A DNA stretch of 17,185 nucleotides from Gardnerella kenyensis (GCA_003585735.1 NQOH01000001.1:572090-589274), one strand, 5' to 3'. Positions 1 to 7,510 are shown, counted from the stretch's first letter. The notes: generated by a model not told the origin, from the sequence alone. A program made the numbers and translations.

Positions 1-12
1 TTTATTTAAATC

Positions 13-951
13 TCACTCTTCGTACGCAACGGCTTGCACATCGCCGCTTTTAACCACAATCTCCTCGCCGGAATCTTCCCGAATCGTAAGCGACGCATCT
101 TCCCCAATGCGCACAGCCGTTCCCGTCACCACGCGCCCGTCAACCGGATGCACATTCACTTCGCGACCAAGCGTCCAGCACACGTCGCTTAATTCTTTAA
201 GCAAACCGGCGCAACTAGTTGCGTAGTCGCGCTTAATATCGCACTTAATATCACACTTAATATCGCACTTAATATCGCACATAAAATCGCACAGCCGCGA
301 GCGCAATCTATCAACGATTTTCGCCGCAATCCTGTCTCGCAATTCTTCCGCTTCCGGCAGCGCAGTCATGTGCATTTGCAGCGAAGTTGCCATTTTAATC
401 GGCAGCACTTCTTGCGGCACGCACAAATTCAATCCGATTCCAAAAACCACCCCAACAACGTCGCTTCGATCCGGCACCGCCACAATTTCCGTTAAAATTC
501 CGCCTTCTTTGCAATCGTGCAAAAATACGTCGTTCGGCCACTTGAGTTTTAGCGCGCATTCGTTGCCGTGAATCGGCTCACTTCCGCACTCTTTGAAGGT
601 TTCAAGCAGCGCATCTCGCGCCGAAAGCCCTGCAATTATTGGCAACCATCCGTTTCGACTTTCGTCCATAACAATCGTTTTTGGCAGCAAAGTTACGAAA
701 GATACTAGGAAACTTTCTCCCGGCCTACTAACCCACGCGCGCCCGAGTCTGCCGCGTCCTGCTGTTTGCGAGTTTGCTGCGATTGCGTAAATTGGCGGCT
801 TTCCGTCGGCTCTGTCGGAAATTTTGTGATTTTGTATCATTTCTCGCGCAATATTTTGCGTAGAATCAGTAATATCGAAAAGAATTGTGGAATCCGCCGC
901 AGACGATGTGCGCGGCAATGATGCCACACTTTGCGAAGAAAAAGTAGTCAT
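13..951 (-). CDS. birA: Biotin--[acetyl-CoA-carboxylase] ligase (biotin-protein ligase)
   Basis: Cytoplasmic enzyme that activates biotin to biotinyl-5'-AMP and transfers it to the lysine of biotin carboxyl carrier domains, chiefly acyl-CoA carboxylase. The 312-residue product shows the biotinyl-AMP loop GRGRLGRAW (residues 65-73), the KLKWPND segment (135-141) with the catalytic-type lysine, GGILTE (150-155) and GIGLNL (171-176), followed by an SH3-like C-terminal domain (about 258-311). There is no N-terminal helix-turn-helix, so it is a ligase only and not a bifunctional repressor. Odd: residues 221-242, between catalytic and C-terminal domains, are five CDIK-like tetrapeptides coded by 12-bp tandem units. 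The gene is divergent from the membrane-protein gene across 107 bp. The identification is firm from motifs; the start is the first ATG of the frame and has no strong ribosome binding site. Confidence 0.95.
   Translation of the reverse strand: MTTFSSQSVASLPRTSSAADSTILFDITDSTQNIAREMIQNHKISDRADGKPPIYAIAANSQTAGRGRLGRAWVSRPGESFLVSFVTLLPKTIVMDESRNGWLPIIAGLSARDALLETFKECGSEPIHGNECALKLKWPNDVFLHDCKEGGILTEIVAVPDRSDVVGVVFGIGLNLCVPQEVLPIKMATSLQMHMTALPEAEELRDRIAAKIVDRLRSRLCDFMCDIKCDIKCDIKCDIKRDYATSCAGLLKELSDVCWTLGREVNVHPVDGRVVTGTAVRIGEDASLTIREDSGEEIVVKSGDVQAVAYEE
226..291 (-). repeat. In-frame 12-bp tandem repeat inside birA
   Basis: Five units of about 12 bp code for successive C-D-I-K tetrapeptides (the first is CDFM, the last is followed by RD). 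The unit is a multiple of three, so gain or loss keeps the frame and only changes the length of the linker before the C-terminal domain. Confidence 0.85.
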
Positions 952-1058
952 ATGTATAATTTACATCAGATTATGTGCTTTAACGTGTTTATTTTCACGA
1001 ATTTAAGCAGAATAAGTAGCAGCAGTTAGTATGCGTAAAAAATTAGCAGGTGTAACAG

Positions 1059-3236
1059 ATGAAGCAAATACGTTGCAAAATGCAATCTGAGCAGATGCGC
1101 GCAAGAATAGAGCTTGCATCTAGCATATTTTGTTACGCACTTTCGGCAATACTTTGCTTAATTCTTGCGCTTTGCACAAGCCTAGGCCCAATCTTTCGCG
1201 ACCAAGACATTAAGGTTCATTTAGGTTCGATTACCGATTTTTCTTGGATTAATGCGCTGATTTTTGTTGCCGCGTTCGCAATATACGCAATTATTTTGTG
1301 GACGATTATTTATTACGGAAAACATGCGGCTTTTCCTAAGCAATACAGCCGTTTTGGCGCGTGGGTTAAGTCGATTTTTAGAAAAAAGCGCAAGTCGGAA
1401 AAGCGCAAGTCAGAAAAGCGCAAATCCGAAGAAAGCAAATACAAAGAAAACGAATCCAAAACCACCAAACTCAAAAAGCGCCGCACTCACGCAATCTGCC
1501 GTTTAACACGCACTTTCGCAAAGCACTTTTTTAACGCCGCGCGCTGGTTTATTACGCATTCCACACGAAATCGCCGAAATCTTTTCCTAACTTTTTTCCT
1601 TGGCTGGCTCTGGGCCCCGGTTACGCTCCTAGCTGCGTACGGCGCCGACATTTGCTCGCAAATCCGCGAATACAGTTGGGCTTGGAACAAGGTCACCGGC
1701 CTCGATCAGCCTTACATCGGCTTCTTTAGCTTCGTGCCGATGGACATTTACCCAACCGCGCACTACCTTTGGCCTTCTAAGCCAACGTATTTAACCGATC
1801 AGCACAACATTGTTTTAACTGTTATTTACGGCGCCACAACCGCAGTTTCGCGCTATTTTACCGATTCCAACGATGCCGGAATTATACTTCTTGCTTTTGC
1901 GCAATTTGTGTTTGCCGCTTGGTGCGCAGCCGCTACTGCTAACCGTTTTTTGAATCGTCCGTGGCTTAAGTACACAAAGTTAGATTCGCAAAAGTTAGAT
2001 TCGCAATCAACAGCCGCGCAATCAACAGCCGCGCAATCAACTCCGCTTTTTGCAAGATTCGCAGTAATCGTAATGTTTTTGCTTAATCCGCTGATTGTGT
2101 GCTCAACTATTGCGCTTACAAAATCGCCGCTTTTTGCTTTTGCTTTTCTTTGGTGGTTCGGCATAAATTACGAAATTAGTCAGACTAAAACTTACGCAAC
2201 TTCCGCAACTTCCGACGCAGACGCAACTTCCGCAACTTCCGACGCAGACGCAACTTCCGCAACTTCCGTAAAAACTTCCGCCAAAACCGCAACTTCCCCG
2301 CAAAAACTCCGCTGGCACACCGTTTTAGAGCTTATTATTTCCGTCTGCGTTATGCTTATTGCCGCAAAATATGCGTGGTACATTTTGCTAATACAATGCG
2401 TACTTTTGCTTATATTTGAGCGAAAGCGCTACCGCCTGTGGCTTTGCGCTCTTCTTCTTCCGACGATTATTATTCACGGCGCACTGCTTCTTCTTATTTC
2501 AAGCGGCGCGATTATTAACGGCGATCCTATTGAAAGCCGCGGCATTCAGCTGCAGCAAATCGCGCGCGTTGCTAAGCTCGACCCTCAAAGCATCCCTAAA
2601 AGCGCAAAACGCATTATCGCACCTATTTTTAATCTCGATCAAACCGCAGAAGCTTATAAACCTTACGATGCCGATCCTGTGAAATCTTCCGGATTGCAGT
2701 CGAAAAAAGTCAGCTATCGTTGGCGTTACGTTACGCGCGACAATATTAAAAAGCTTAATCTTGCTTGGTGGCAGATTGTTACGCATAGTCCGCTCGTTGC
2801 AACGGACGCTTTTCTTGCAAAAACTTACGGCTATTTCGACATTTTTGATCGCCCGTACGTTGGCCCGGAATATTACATTGACACGGATAATATTCACAAT
2901 TCCGATTGGATTAAGTATTGGAATCCGCAGTGGCGCGCGCAATTAGCTTCGTCAATTAGCACTTTTAGCGACGTGCCGGTTGTAAGCTGGCCAATTCACG
3001 GCAACACTTTTGTGATTTTTACGCTTATGATTGGCGTTGCAGAAATTGTGCTTCGCCGCTGGCGCACTGTGCTTTGGCATATTCCGCTTGCGTTGCTTGT
3101 GGGAGTGATGATTATGGCTCCGGCGAATAATTTTGAGCGGCATATGCTTCCGTTGGCTTTTGCGTTTTGCTTTGTGCTGCTAACTTTTTGGCGTGATACG
3201 GTTAATCAATCGCGCTATAATGGTAGAGATTGTTAG
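1059..3236 (+). CDS. Polytopic membrane protein, DUF6020-like
   Basis: A 725-residue integral membrane protein of unknown function. Hydrophobic segments lie at about 20-45, 63-86, 174-195, 250-290, 332-368, 419-452, 460-482, 647-665 and 672-710, with a large mostly soluble part at about 485-645. Segments such as YLTDQHN (244-250) and NPLIVCSTIALTKSPLFAF (343-361) recall DUF6020 proteins, which typically have a related HP/KD pattern; this match is from memory and only moderately secure. A GT-C-like lipid-linked sugar or wall role is possible but unproven. Three loops carry in-frame tandem repeats: RKSEK x3 (111-125), KLDSQ x2 then STAAQ x2 (307-326), and a 9-residue ATSDAD-type unit (382-403). 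The start has a weak AGGTG-like site; ATG at 1080 is an in-frame alternative. The stop lies 12 bp before the next gene, so the two are probably co-transcribed. Confidence 0.85.
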   Translation: MKQIRCKMQSEQMRARIELASSIFCYALSAILCLILALCTSLGPIFRDQDIKVHLGSITDFSWINALIFVAAFAIYAIILWTIIYYGKHAAFPKQYSRFGAWVKSIFRKKRKSEKRKSEKRKSEESKYKENESKTTKLKKRRTHAICRLTRTFAKHFFNAARWFITHSTRNRRNLFLTFFLGWLWAPVTLLAAYGADICSQIREYSWAWNKVTGLDQPYIGFFSFVPMDIYPTAHYLWPSKPTYLTDQHNIVLTVIYGATTAVSRYFTDSNDAGIILLAFAQFVFAAWCAAATANRFLNRPWLKYTKLDSQKLDSQSTAAQSTAAQSTPLFARFAVIVMFLLNPLIVCSTIALTKSPLFAFAFLWWFGINYEISQTKTYATSATSDADATSATSDADATSATSVKTSAKTATSPQKLRWHTVLELIISVCVMLIAAKYAWYILLIQCVLLLIFERKRYRLWLCALLLPTIIIHGALLLLISSGAIINGDPIESRGIQLQQIARVAKLDPQSIPKSAKRIIAPIFNLDQTAEAYKPYDADPVKSSGLQSKKVSYRWRYVTRDNIKKLNLAWWQIVTHSPLVATDAFLAKTYGYFDIFDRPYVGPEYYIDTDNIHNSDWIKYWNPQWRAQLASSISTFSDVPVVSWPIHGNTFVIFTLMIGVAEIVLRRWRTVLWHIPLALLVGVMIMAPANNFERHMLPLAFAFCFVLLTFWRDTVNQSRYNGRDC
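1386..2270 (+). repeat. Three clusters of in-frame tandem repeats in the membrane-protein gene
   Basis: Cluster 1 (about 1389-1433) has three 15-bp units coding RKSEK/RKSEE. Cluster 2 (about 1977-2040) has two 15-bp units coding KLDSQ and then two coding STAAQ. Cluster 3 (about 2202-2270) has a 27-bp unit repeated about 2.5 times, itself built of ACTTCCG-containing subunits. All fall in hydrophilic loops between membrane segments, and all units are multiples of three. Confidence 0.85.
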
Positions 3237-3248
3237 AGTTAAAGGCAC

Positions 3249-4604
3249 ATGATGGACGAGAAGCATACACAGCAGTTTGCGCAAACGGGCGGCGAGCGAG
3301 ATGCCGGCGTACCGAATGAAGATTTTGATTTTCTTGCGCTTCTAGCCGGCGTGCAATCTTACGAAACTAAGCAATCTTACGAAACTAAGCAATCTCAAAA
3401 TTCGCCAACAGAAGCCGAATCTGTAGAAGGAAATCAATTAAGCAAATCGCAAGAAGCTTCATCTTCATCAAAAGAAGGCGGCGAAGAAAAGCGTCGTCAC
3501 CATTTGTGGCACAGGCTTTCTTCAAATTCTGCAAATTCCGCAAATTCTTCAAATCAAAGCAATAAATCTTCATCAAAAAACGATTCCGCGCCGCATTTTA
3601 CTCCGCTTCCTGTTGCTTCTAAATCAGCAGAAGCTGGCATTTTCGACTCTCGAGACGGCCAAATTTTCGACTCTGCCACTCGCCTGCGTTTGCACACGCT
3701 TATTTCCACTTGCTTAATGAGCGGAATTGCAGATACTCGCGTAAATGCTTTCATGCATTTGCTTCAGTGGCCGGACGCTCCAAAAATGGTTGTTATTGCT
3801 GGCACTTTTGGCGAAACCATAACGCCGGATACTGGTCCTAATCGAAAGCCGGCTCCAACTTTGCCGCCGGATAATACGGATGCTTTGCGCCGCAACATTT
3901 GGCCGCAATTGGGAAGTTGCAATGCTTACGATGCCATAGTTGATCGCGCACAAAGCAGCGCGCTTAATCGCTTAAGTGGAGCTTGGCGAGGTATAAATAA
4001 TTTGGGTGCGAGCGCTTCCGGCGCAAATACTTCCGGCATGAATACTTACGGCGCAAATTCTTCCGATTATTTCGCAACTCCGTCGCATATTATTTTGCTG
4101 GCAGTTCGCGAAGATCCTAGCGAGCAGGCTTTGCAGAAAATGTGCCAAGTGTTTGAGCCTTCTAAAAAGCCGATTTGCATAAGCGGCGTTGTTGAGGGCG
4201 TTGAGAATATTGCGACTGCGATTACGTCAACTCTTGCGGCGGTTGCGGTTGCCGGCTCAGTTAAACAGTTGCCGCAGATTATTCACGCAGATGACGTGCT
4301 TCCGGAGCGCGCGCTTATTGGTGATTCTACGGCTTTTAACACTTTGTATAACAATGTGTACCAAAGTTTGGCACCTTACAGTCATGACGATCCGACTTTG
4401 CAAACTATTGATATGTTCTTGCGTTTTGGCGGCGCGCTTGATCAGACTGCGCACGAGCTGAATGTGCATCCGAATACTGTGCGATACCGTTTGCGCAAAG
4501 TTGCGCAGACTACCGGTTGGGATGCAACGGATCCGCGCGCAGCTTACGTACTTCAAACGGCCATTACAATCGGACGAATTCGAGATGCGCGACGACCTGC
4601 CTGA
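3249..4604 (+). CDS. PucR-type (FasR-like) helix-turn-helix transcriptional regulator
   Basis: A 451-residue DNA-binding regulator. The C-terminal region (about 380-445) is a PucR C-terminal HTH: LRFGGALDQTAHELNVHPNT followed by VRYRLRKVAQTTGW. Just before it, ADDVLPERALIGD (347-359) resembles the segment in actinobacterial FasR-type PucR regulators of fatty-acid synthesis. A role in lipid control would suit the nearby biotin ligase, but that is inference. The first 130 residues are low-complexity (Ser, Asn, Lys, Glu rich) with a duplicated SYETKQ (37-48) and NSA repeats (94-101); another soft repeat, GANTSGMNTYGANS, sits at 258-271. The start at tandem ATG codons follows AAAGG at 3241-3245. 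It lies 12 bp after the membrane-protein gene. Confidence 0.85.
   Translation: MMDEKHTQQFAQTGGERDAGVPNEDFDFLALLAGVQSYETKQSYETKQSQNSPTEAESVEGNQLSKSQEASSSSKEGGEEKRRHHLWHRLSSNSANSANSSNQSNKSSSKNDSAPHFTPLPVASKSAEAGIFDSRDGQIFDSATRLRLHTLISTCLMSGIADTRVNAFMHLLQWPDAPKMVVIAGTFGETITPDTGPNRKPAPTLPPDNTDALRRNIWPQLGSCNAYDAIVDRAQSSALNRLSGAWRGINNLGASASGANTSGMNTYGANSSDYFATPSHIILLAVREDPSEQALQKMCQVFEPSKKPICISGVVEGVENIATAITSTLAAVAVAGSVKQLPQIIHADDVLPERALIGDSTAFNTLYNNVYQSLAPYSHDDPTLQTIDMFLRFGGALDQTAHELNVHPNTVRYRLRKVAQTTGWDATDPRAAYVLQTAITIGRIRDARRPA
3357..3392 (+). repeat. 18-bp in-frame tandem duplication (SYETKQ x2)
   Basis: Two identical adjacent 18-bp units code for SYETKQ twice in the disordered N-terminal part of the regulator, which suggests recent duplication by slippage. 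Confidence 0.85.
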
Positions 4605-4622
4605 GCGCTGCGATTTAGCGCG

Positions 4623-4698
4623 CGATTTTTCCTTTACATGACTGTAAAATTTTAATCGCCTTTCAGCTATATTTCGATTTTTTCTTTACACGACTGTA
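4623..4698. repeat. 24-bp direct repeat pair containing a TTACA-N4-TGTAA dyad
   Basis: Copies at 4623-4646 and 4675-4698 agree at 22 of 24 positions and start 52 bp apart, close to five helical turns. The core of copy 1 is the dyad TTACATGACTGTAA (4634-4647); copy 2 has TTACACGACTGTAT. The spacing and dyad suit a pair of operator sites, but no promoter is evident beside them, so function is open. Confidence 0.6.
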
Positions 4699-4742
4699 TA
4701 GGAAATGTCGGTTTAGTGATTTGGAACATTTGCCGGAATTTT

Positions 4743-4791
4743 ACCTCGCGTTTGGAGGGTTCGGTCTGACATATTACTCCAAACGTGAGGT
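4743..4791. repeat. Palindromic unit 1 (15-bp arms)
   Basis: The left arm ACCTCGCGTTTGGAG (4743-4757) pairs with CTCCAAACGTGAGGT (4777-4791) with one wobble, around a 19-nt loop. The arms are nearly the same as those of the adjacent unit 2. There is no T-run on either side, so it is not a standard intrinsic terminator. Confidence 0.7.
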
Positions 4792-4797
4792 GAGTTG

Positions 4798-4843
4798 CTC
4801 GCGTTTGGAGGGTTTTGCTTGGTTCAGCGCTCCAAACGCGGGG
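4798..4843. repeat. Palindromic unit 2 (13-bp arms)
   Basis: The left arm CTCGCGTTTGGAG (4798-4810) pairs with CTCCAAACGCGGG (4830-4842) with one wobble. It lies 6 bp after unit 1 and shares the core CGCGTTTGGAG, so the pair resembles a short REP-like doublet between convergent genes. Confidence 0.7.
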
Positions 4844-4912
4844 AGAATTTCCGGAGTTTGTAGCTGACGACCTGCTTGAGTGTTAACCCAGAAAGCAAAC
4901 TGCGCGAGTAAC

Positions 4913-4960
4913 GAAAAAACGCCGAGAAGCGCTCGAAAAGGAGCACATTCTCAGCGTTTA
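4913..4960 (-). terminator. Intrinsic terminator of the rplK-rplA operon
   Basis: Read on the - strand, AACGCTGAGAA pairs with TTCTCGGCGTT (one wobble). The stem is extended by an inner GTGCTC/GAGCGC-type pairing and is followed by a run of six T. It lies about 60 bp after the rplA stop, the right place and orientation for that operon. Confidence 0.85.
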
Positions 4961-5023
4961 TAAGCTTTATACTTGATTTACTTTGCGAATCTCGCGCTTT
5001 CGCACAAACTCGCCAGTAATAAA

Positions 5024-5719
5024 TCAGGCAGCGATGCTGGCAATATCAACTGGAACGCCAGGAGCCATCGTGGAGGTAACAGTTACCTTCGTGATGTAGC
5101 GACCCTTGATAGTGCTTGGCTTCAAACGACGAATCTCGTCTGCAACAGCCTTGAAGTTCTCTTCAAGAGCCTTAGCATCAAAGGAGAGCTTGCCGAAGAG
5201 GAAGGACAGGTTGCCCTGGCGATCCACGCGGAACTCAATCTTACCGCCCTTAATGTCGGCAACAGCCTTGGCCACATCCATGGTCACGGTGCCAGTCTTT
5301 GGGTTTGGCATCAAGCTACGAGGACCGAGCACACGACCCAAGCGGCCAACCTTACCCATCATGTCTGGGGTTGCAACGACTGCATCGAAGTCAAGGAAGC
5401 CACCGGCAACCTTTTCAATGAGCTCGTCATCACCAACAATGTCGGCGCCAGCTTCCTGAGCCTCAGTAGCCTTTGGGCCACGAGCGAACACCAAAACCTT
5501 AGCGGTTTTACCGGTGCCGTTTGGCAAGTTAACTACGCCACGAACCAACTGATCAGCCTTGCGAGGATCCACGTTAAGGCGCATAACAGCCTCAACGGAC
5601 TCGTCGAAAGCGTGCTTTGGCATGCTCTGCAACAAAGCAATAGCTTCAGCTGGGGTGTACAGGTTATTGCGGTCGATCTTTTCAGCCGCTTCACGATACT
5701 TCTTAGAACGCTTAGCCAT
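5024..5719 (-). CDS. rplA: 50S ribosomal protein L1
   Basis: L1 builds the mobile stalk beside the E site of the large subunit and helps release deacylated tRNA. In many bacteria it also represses its own operon by binding the rplK leader mRNA. The product has the usual length (231 residues). It shows typical L1 segments: an N-terminal AKRSKKYREAAEKIDRN, FDESVEAVMRLNVDPRKADQ (38-57), GTGKTAKVLVFARG (68-81) and GRVLGPRSLMPNPKTGTVT (128-146). The start has a strong site, AAAGGGAGTG. It follows rplK by 14 bp and is plainly in the same operon. Codon use is that of a conserved housekeeping gene. Confidence 0.98.
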   Translation of the reverse strand: MAKRSKKYREAAEKIDRNNLYTPAEAIALLQSMPKHAFDESVEAVMRLNVDPRKADQLVRGVVNLPNGTGKTAKVLVFARGPKATEAQEAGADIVGDDELIEKVAGGFLDFDAVVATPDMMGKVGRLGRVLGPRSLMPNPKTGTVTMDVAKAVADIKGGKIEFRVDRQGNLSFLFGKLSFDAKALEENFKAVADEIRRLKPSTIKGRYITKVTVTSTMAPGVPVDIASIAA

Positions 5720-5733
5720 TTCTACACTCCCTT

Positions 5734-6165
5734 TCAGTCGGTAACGGTAATACCCATCGAGCGAGCGGTGCCCGCGATGATCTTCATACCGGCCTCGACG
5801 TCACGTGCGGAGAGGTCAGGCATCTTAATTTCGGCGATTTCGCGCACCTGAGCCTTGGTCACAGAACCAACCTTGTGAGTCAATGGATTCTCGGTGCCCT
5901 TCTGGATTCCAGCAGCCTTAAGCAACAAAGCAGCGGCTGGTGGGGTCTTCAAAATGAAGGTGAAGGAACGATCTTCGTAAACGGTGATCTCTACTGGGAC
6001 AATCTGACCCATCTTGTCCTTCGTCTGGTCGTTATAGGCCTTGCAGAAGTCCATGATGTTCACGCCGTGGGAGCCTAATGCTGGGCCCAGTGGTGGGGCT
6101 GGATTTGCCTTACCAGCCTGAATCTCGAGCTTAATAAGCGCGGAGACTTTCTTTTTCGGAGCCAT
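5734..6165 (-). CDS. rplK: 50S ribosomal protein L11
   Basis: L11 binds 23S rRNA at the GTPase-associated centre, is needed for factor-dependent steps and RelA activation, and is the target region of thiopeptides. The product is 143 residues, the normal length. N-terminal IKLEIQAGKANPAPPLGPAL (11-30), with the proline-rich hinge, and C-terminal GTARSMGITV (131-140) are characteristic. It is first in an rplK-rplA operon. Unlike the usual arrangement it does not follow nusG directly: about 8 kb of pilus and accessory genes lie between, and rplK has its own promoter and a leader of about 130 nt. Confidence 0.98.
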   Translation of the reverse strand: MAPKKKVSALIKLEIQAGKANPAPPLGPALGSHGVNIMDFCKAYNDQTKDKMGQIVPVEITVYEDRSFTFILKTPPAAALLLKAAGIQKGTENPLTHKVGSVTKAQVREIAEIKMPDLSARDVEAGMKIIAGTARSMGITVTD

Positions 6166-6297
6166 AATATGGTTCTTCTTTCTTGTACAAGCGGTTCAAA
6201 CGGTTGTTGCGAACGTTGCTATAAAGCCGTTTTGCAACTTCCTCCCGCATCTTGTATTGCTGTGCTGTGCTAGCGGATTCCTCCTCCAGTCACAAGC
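6166..6297 (-). promoter_or_regulatory. rplK 5' leader, candidate L1 autoregulatory region
   Basis: About 130 nt separate the inferred transcription start from the rplK ATG. On the - strand the segment includes AATCCGC and GCGGGAGG, which can pair. In other bacteria L1 represses the L11 operon through a structure in this leader. The exact L1 motif cannot be confirmed by eye, so the call rests on location and pairing potential. Confidence 0.3.
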
Positions 6298-6303
6298 CTT
6301 CCT

Positions 6304-6332
6304 ATTATGCCACATCTTCGCGACACGCGGCA
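6304..6332 (-). promoter_or_regulatory. Candidate rplK promoter (extended -10)
   Basis: On the - strand, TGGCATAAT gives an extended -10 (CATAAT at 6304-6309 preceded by TGG). The -35 at 17 bp, TGCCGC (6327-6332), is poor, as is common with extended -10 promoters. Its position before a long leader makes sense because the nusG transcript terminates far upstream. Confidence 0.5.
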
Positions 6333-6343
6333 TTACGAAATCT

Positions 6344-6388
6344 GCAACTATTTTGCGCAACTACATTTGCGCAACTATTTTGCGCAAC
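6344..6388. repeat. 27-bp tandem repeat upstream of the rplK promoter
   Basis: The 18-bp string GCAACTATTTTGCGCAAC begins at 6344 and again at 6371, giving a period of 27 bp, with a further TTTGCGCAAC-like half in between. The repeat lies directly upstream of the candidate rplK promoter and next to the left 43-bp repeat of the ORF6N element. Confidence 0.75.
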
Positions 6389-6396
6389 AGCAAAAG

Positions 6397-6454
6397 TTGG
6401 AAGTCTACTTCCAAGTTGGGTACAAACTTAAGAAAGTTGGAAGTCTACTTCCAA
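6397..6454. repeat. Left 43-bp direct repeat with two palindromes
   Basis: Positions 6397-6439 are identical over all 43 bp to 7783-7825 on the other side of the ORF6N gene. The repeat opens with the palindrome TTGGAAGTCTACTTCCAA (6397-6414), and a second copy of that palindrome follows at 6437-6454. On RNA the palindrome folds as a stem with a small loop, so it could also act as a weak terminator for the ORF6N gene. Confidence 0.9.
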
Positions 6455-6487
6455 GTTTAGTGCAAAATACTAGAACATTATAAAATG

Positions 6488-7510
6488 TTAGAACTCTAAC
6501 TCAGGATTCTTTAACAACTCATCAAACATCGCATGATACAAATGCAAATTCAAAAACTCTATCCGCGTAATAGTTGATATTTTGCCACCAGCATCTTTCG
6601 ACGAAGCGCCACAAAGATAAACAGCCTCATCATCCGTCCCATAATCTATAACCACATACCTATCGTGATACCTTCTGCCAGCAGTCTTAAACTTCAAATC
6701 AACACCAGGATAATCGCTTACAAAATCATGCAACATACTTTCCGTAAGCATATTCTTATTCCTAGCATTATCACTAAAAACTACGATTTCAACCCCTTCA
6801 CCAGCAAACCGCAAGAGTTCCAAAGTTTTAAGACCAATATAATTATCTACAACGTAAATGCTTTTCTTAGCTGACTTATATATTTTGCAATATGCAAGAT
6901 CCGCTTCTATTTTATTGCCGTCCATAAGAAGAAAATGTTTATACGTATTTGGATTAATAAAATTATCCATTACTTTATTAAAATCTTCTTTCGTTGCCAT
7001 TTGAGATTTTATTTCCGCTATATCTTTAGTATTTTGGTTTGTTTGAATCGCAAGTTTAGCTAATTCATTCGCGCCAATAAAATCCCTGTTCTCAACAATA
7101 TAATCCTTCATCTGCTTAAAAGTTCTAATAAGCGCTTTCGACTGCATTATGGCAAGCTCGCCTCTTAACACAGTCATGAGCATATAAATACCCTGCTCAG
7201 TAAAAGCGTAAGGCAGTGACCTACTTTTAGAACTAATATTTGCGGTCAAAAAATTTGATTGCAAATATTCCAACTCGGATTTGTTTAATTGAAACATAAA
7301 GTCGTTATCAAACTTTTCTATATTATTTTTTACTTGTTGATTGAACGCTCTTGTACTGTATCCATATATTTCAGCTAAATCCGCATCAAGCATGACTTTT
7401 TGATTGCGAATATTATAAATTTTTTCTTTTATCGTTTTAGCGTCTATAAGCGTTTTAACAGACTCGCTTTTAGCGTCCACAATAACTAAATTTTTATTCC
7501 GTTCTACCAT
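6488..7510 (-). CDS. ORF6N domain protein with C-terminal PLD-like domain
   Basis: A 340-residue protein of unknown function. Residues about 28-115 form an ORF6N domain, seen as NQKVMLDADLAEIYGYSTRA (36-55) and LPYAFTEQGIYML (99-111). ORF6N is a DNA-binding domain common in phage and mobile-element antirepressor-like proteins. A helical linker (about 145-180) leads to a C-terminal part (about 185-320) that resembles a phospholipase-D-like domain: HDRYVVID (282-289) then GASSKDAGG (301-309). The usual HxK motif reads H-D-R here, so nuclease activity is uncertain. The gene is clearly more AT-rich than its neighbours (ATA, AAA, AAT codons), which suggests transfer. Start: GAGGAAGG lies before the ATG. 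It sits alone between 43-bp direct repeats. A regulatory or defence role is only a guess. Confidence 0.85.
   Translation of the reverse strand: MVERNKNLVIVDAKSESVKTLIDAKTIKEKIYNIRNQKVMLDADLAEIYGYSTRAFNQQVKNNIEKFDNDFMFQLNKSELEYLQSNFLTANISSKSRSLPYAFTEQGIYMLMTVLRGELAIMQSKALIRTFKQMKDYIVENRDFIGANELAKLAIQTNQNTKDIAEIKSQMATKEDFNKVMDNFINPNTYKHFLLMDGNKIEADLAYCKIYKSAKKSIYVVDNYIGLKTLELLRFAGEGVEIVVFSDNARNKNMLTESMLHDFVSDYPGVDLKFKTAGRRYHDRYVVIDYGTDDEAVYLCGASSKDAGGKISTITRIEFLNLHLYHAMFDELLKNPELEF

Larger units (their letters stand above)
4605..5023. other. Convergent intergenic region rich in repeats
   Basis: A gap of 419 bp between the convergent regulator gene (+) and rplA (-). It holds no credible gene. 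In order it contains a 24-bp direct repeat (4623-4646 and 4675-4698), a 24-bp motif shared with the right end of the window (4731-4754), two palindromes (4743-4791 and 4798-4843), a GACGACCTGCTTGAG motif (4863-4884) and the rplA terminator. Confidence 0.8.

Noticed and set aside
952..1058. Biotin operator between birA and the divergent membrane-protein gene
   Set aside because: Only a short CGTG/CACG dyad is seen; it does not match a known BirA or BioQ operator, and this BirA lacks the DNA-binding domain.
4973..5851. A 292-residue open frame on the + strand
   Set aside because: It lies antisense to rplA and the end of rplK, which are certain; its sequence is the complement of conserved ribosomal protein codons.
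6472..6493. Small AT-only hairpin at the ORF6N stop codon as terminator
   Set aside because: A 6-bp A/T stem with an imperfect T-run is too weak to call; the palindromes just downstream are better candidates.
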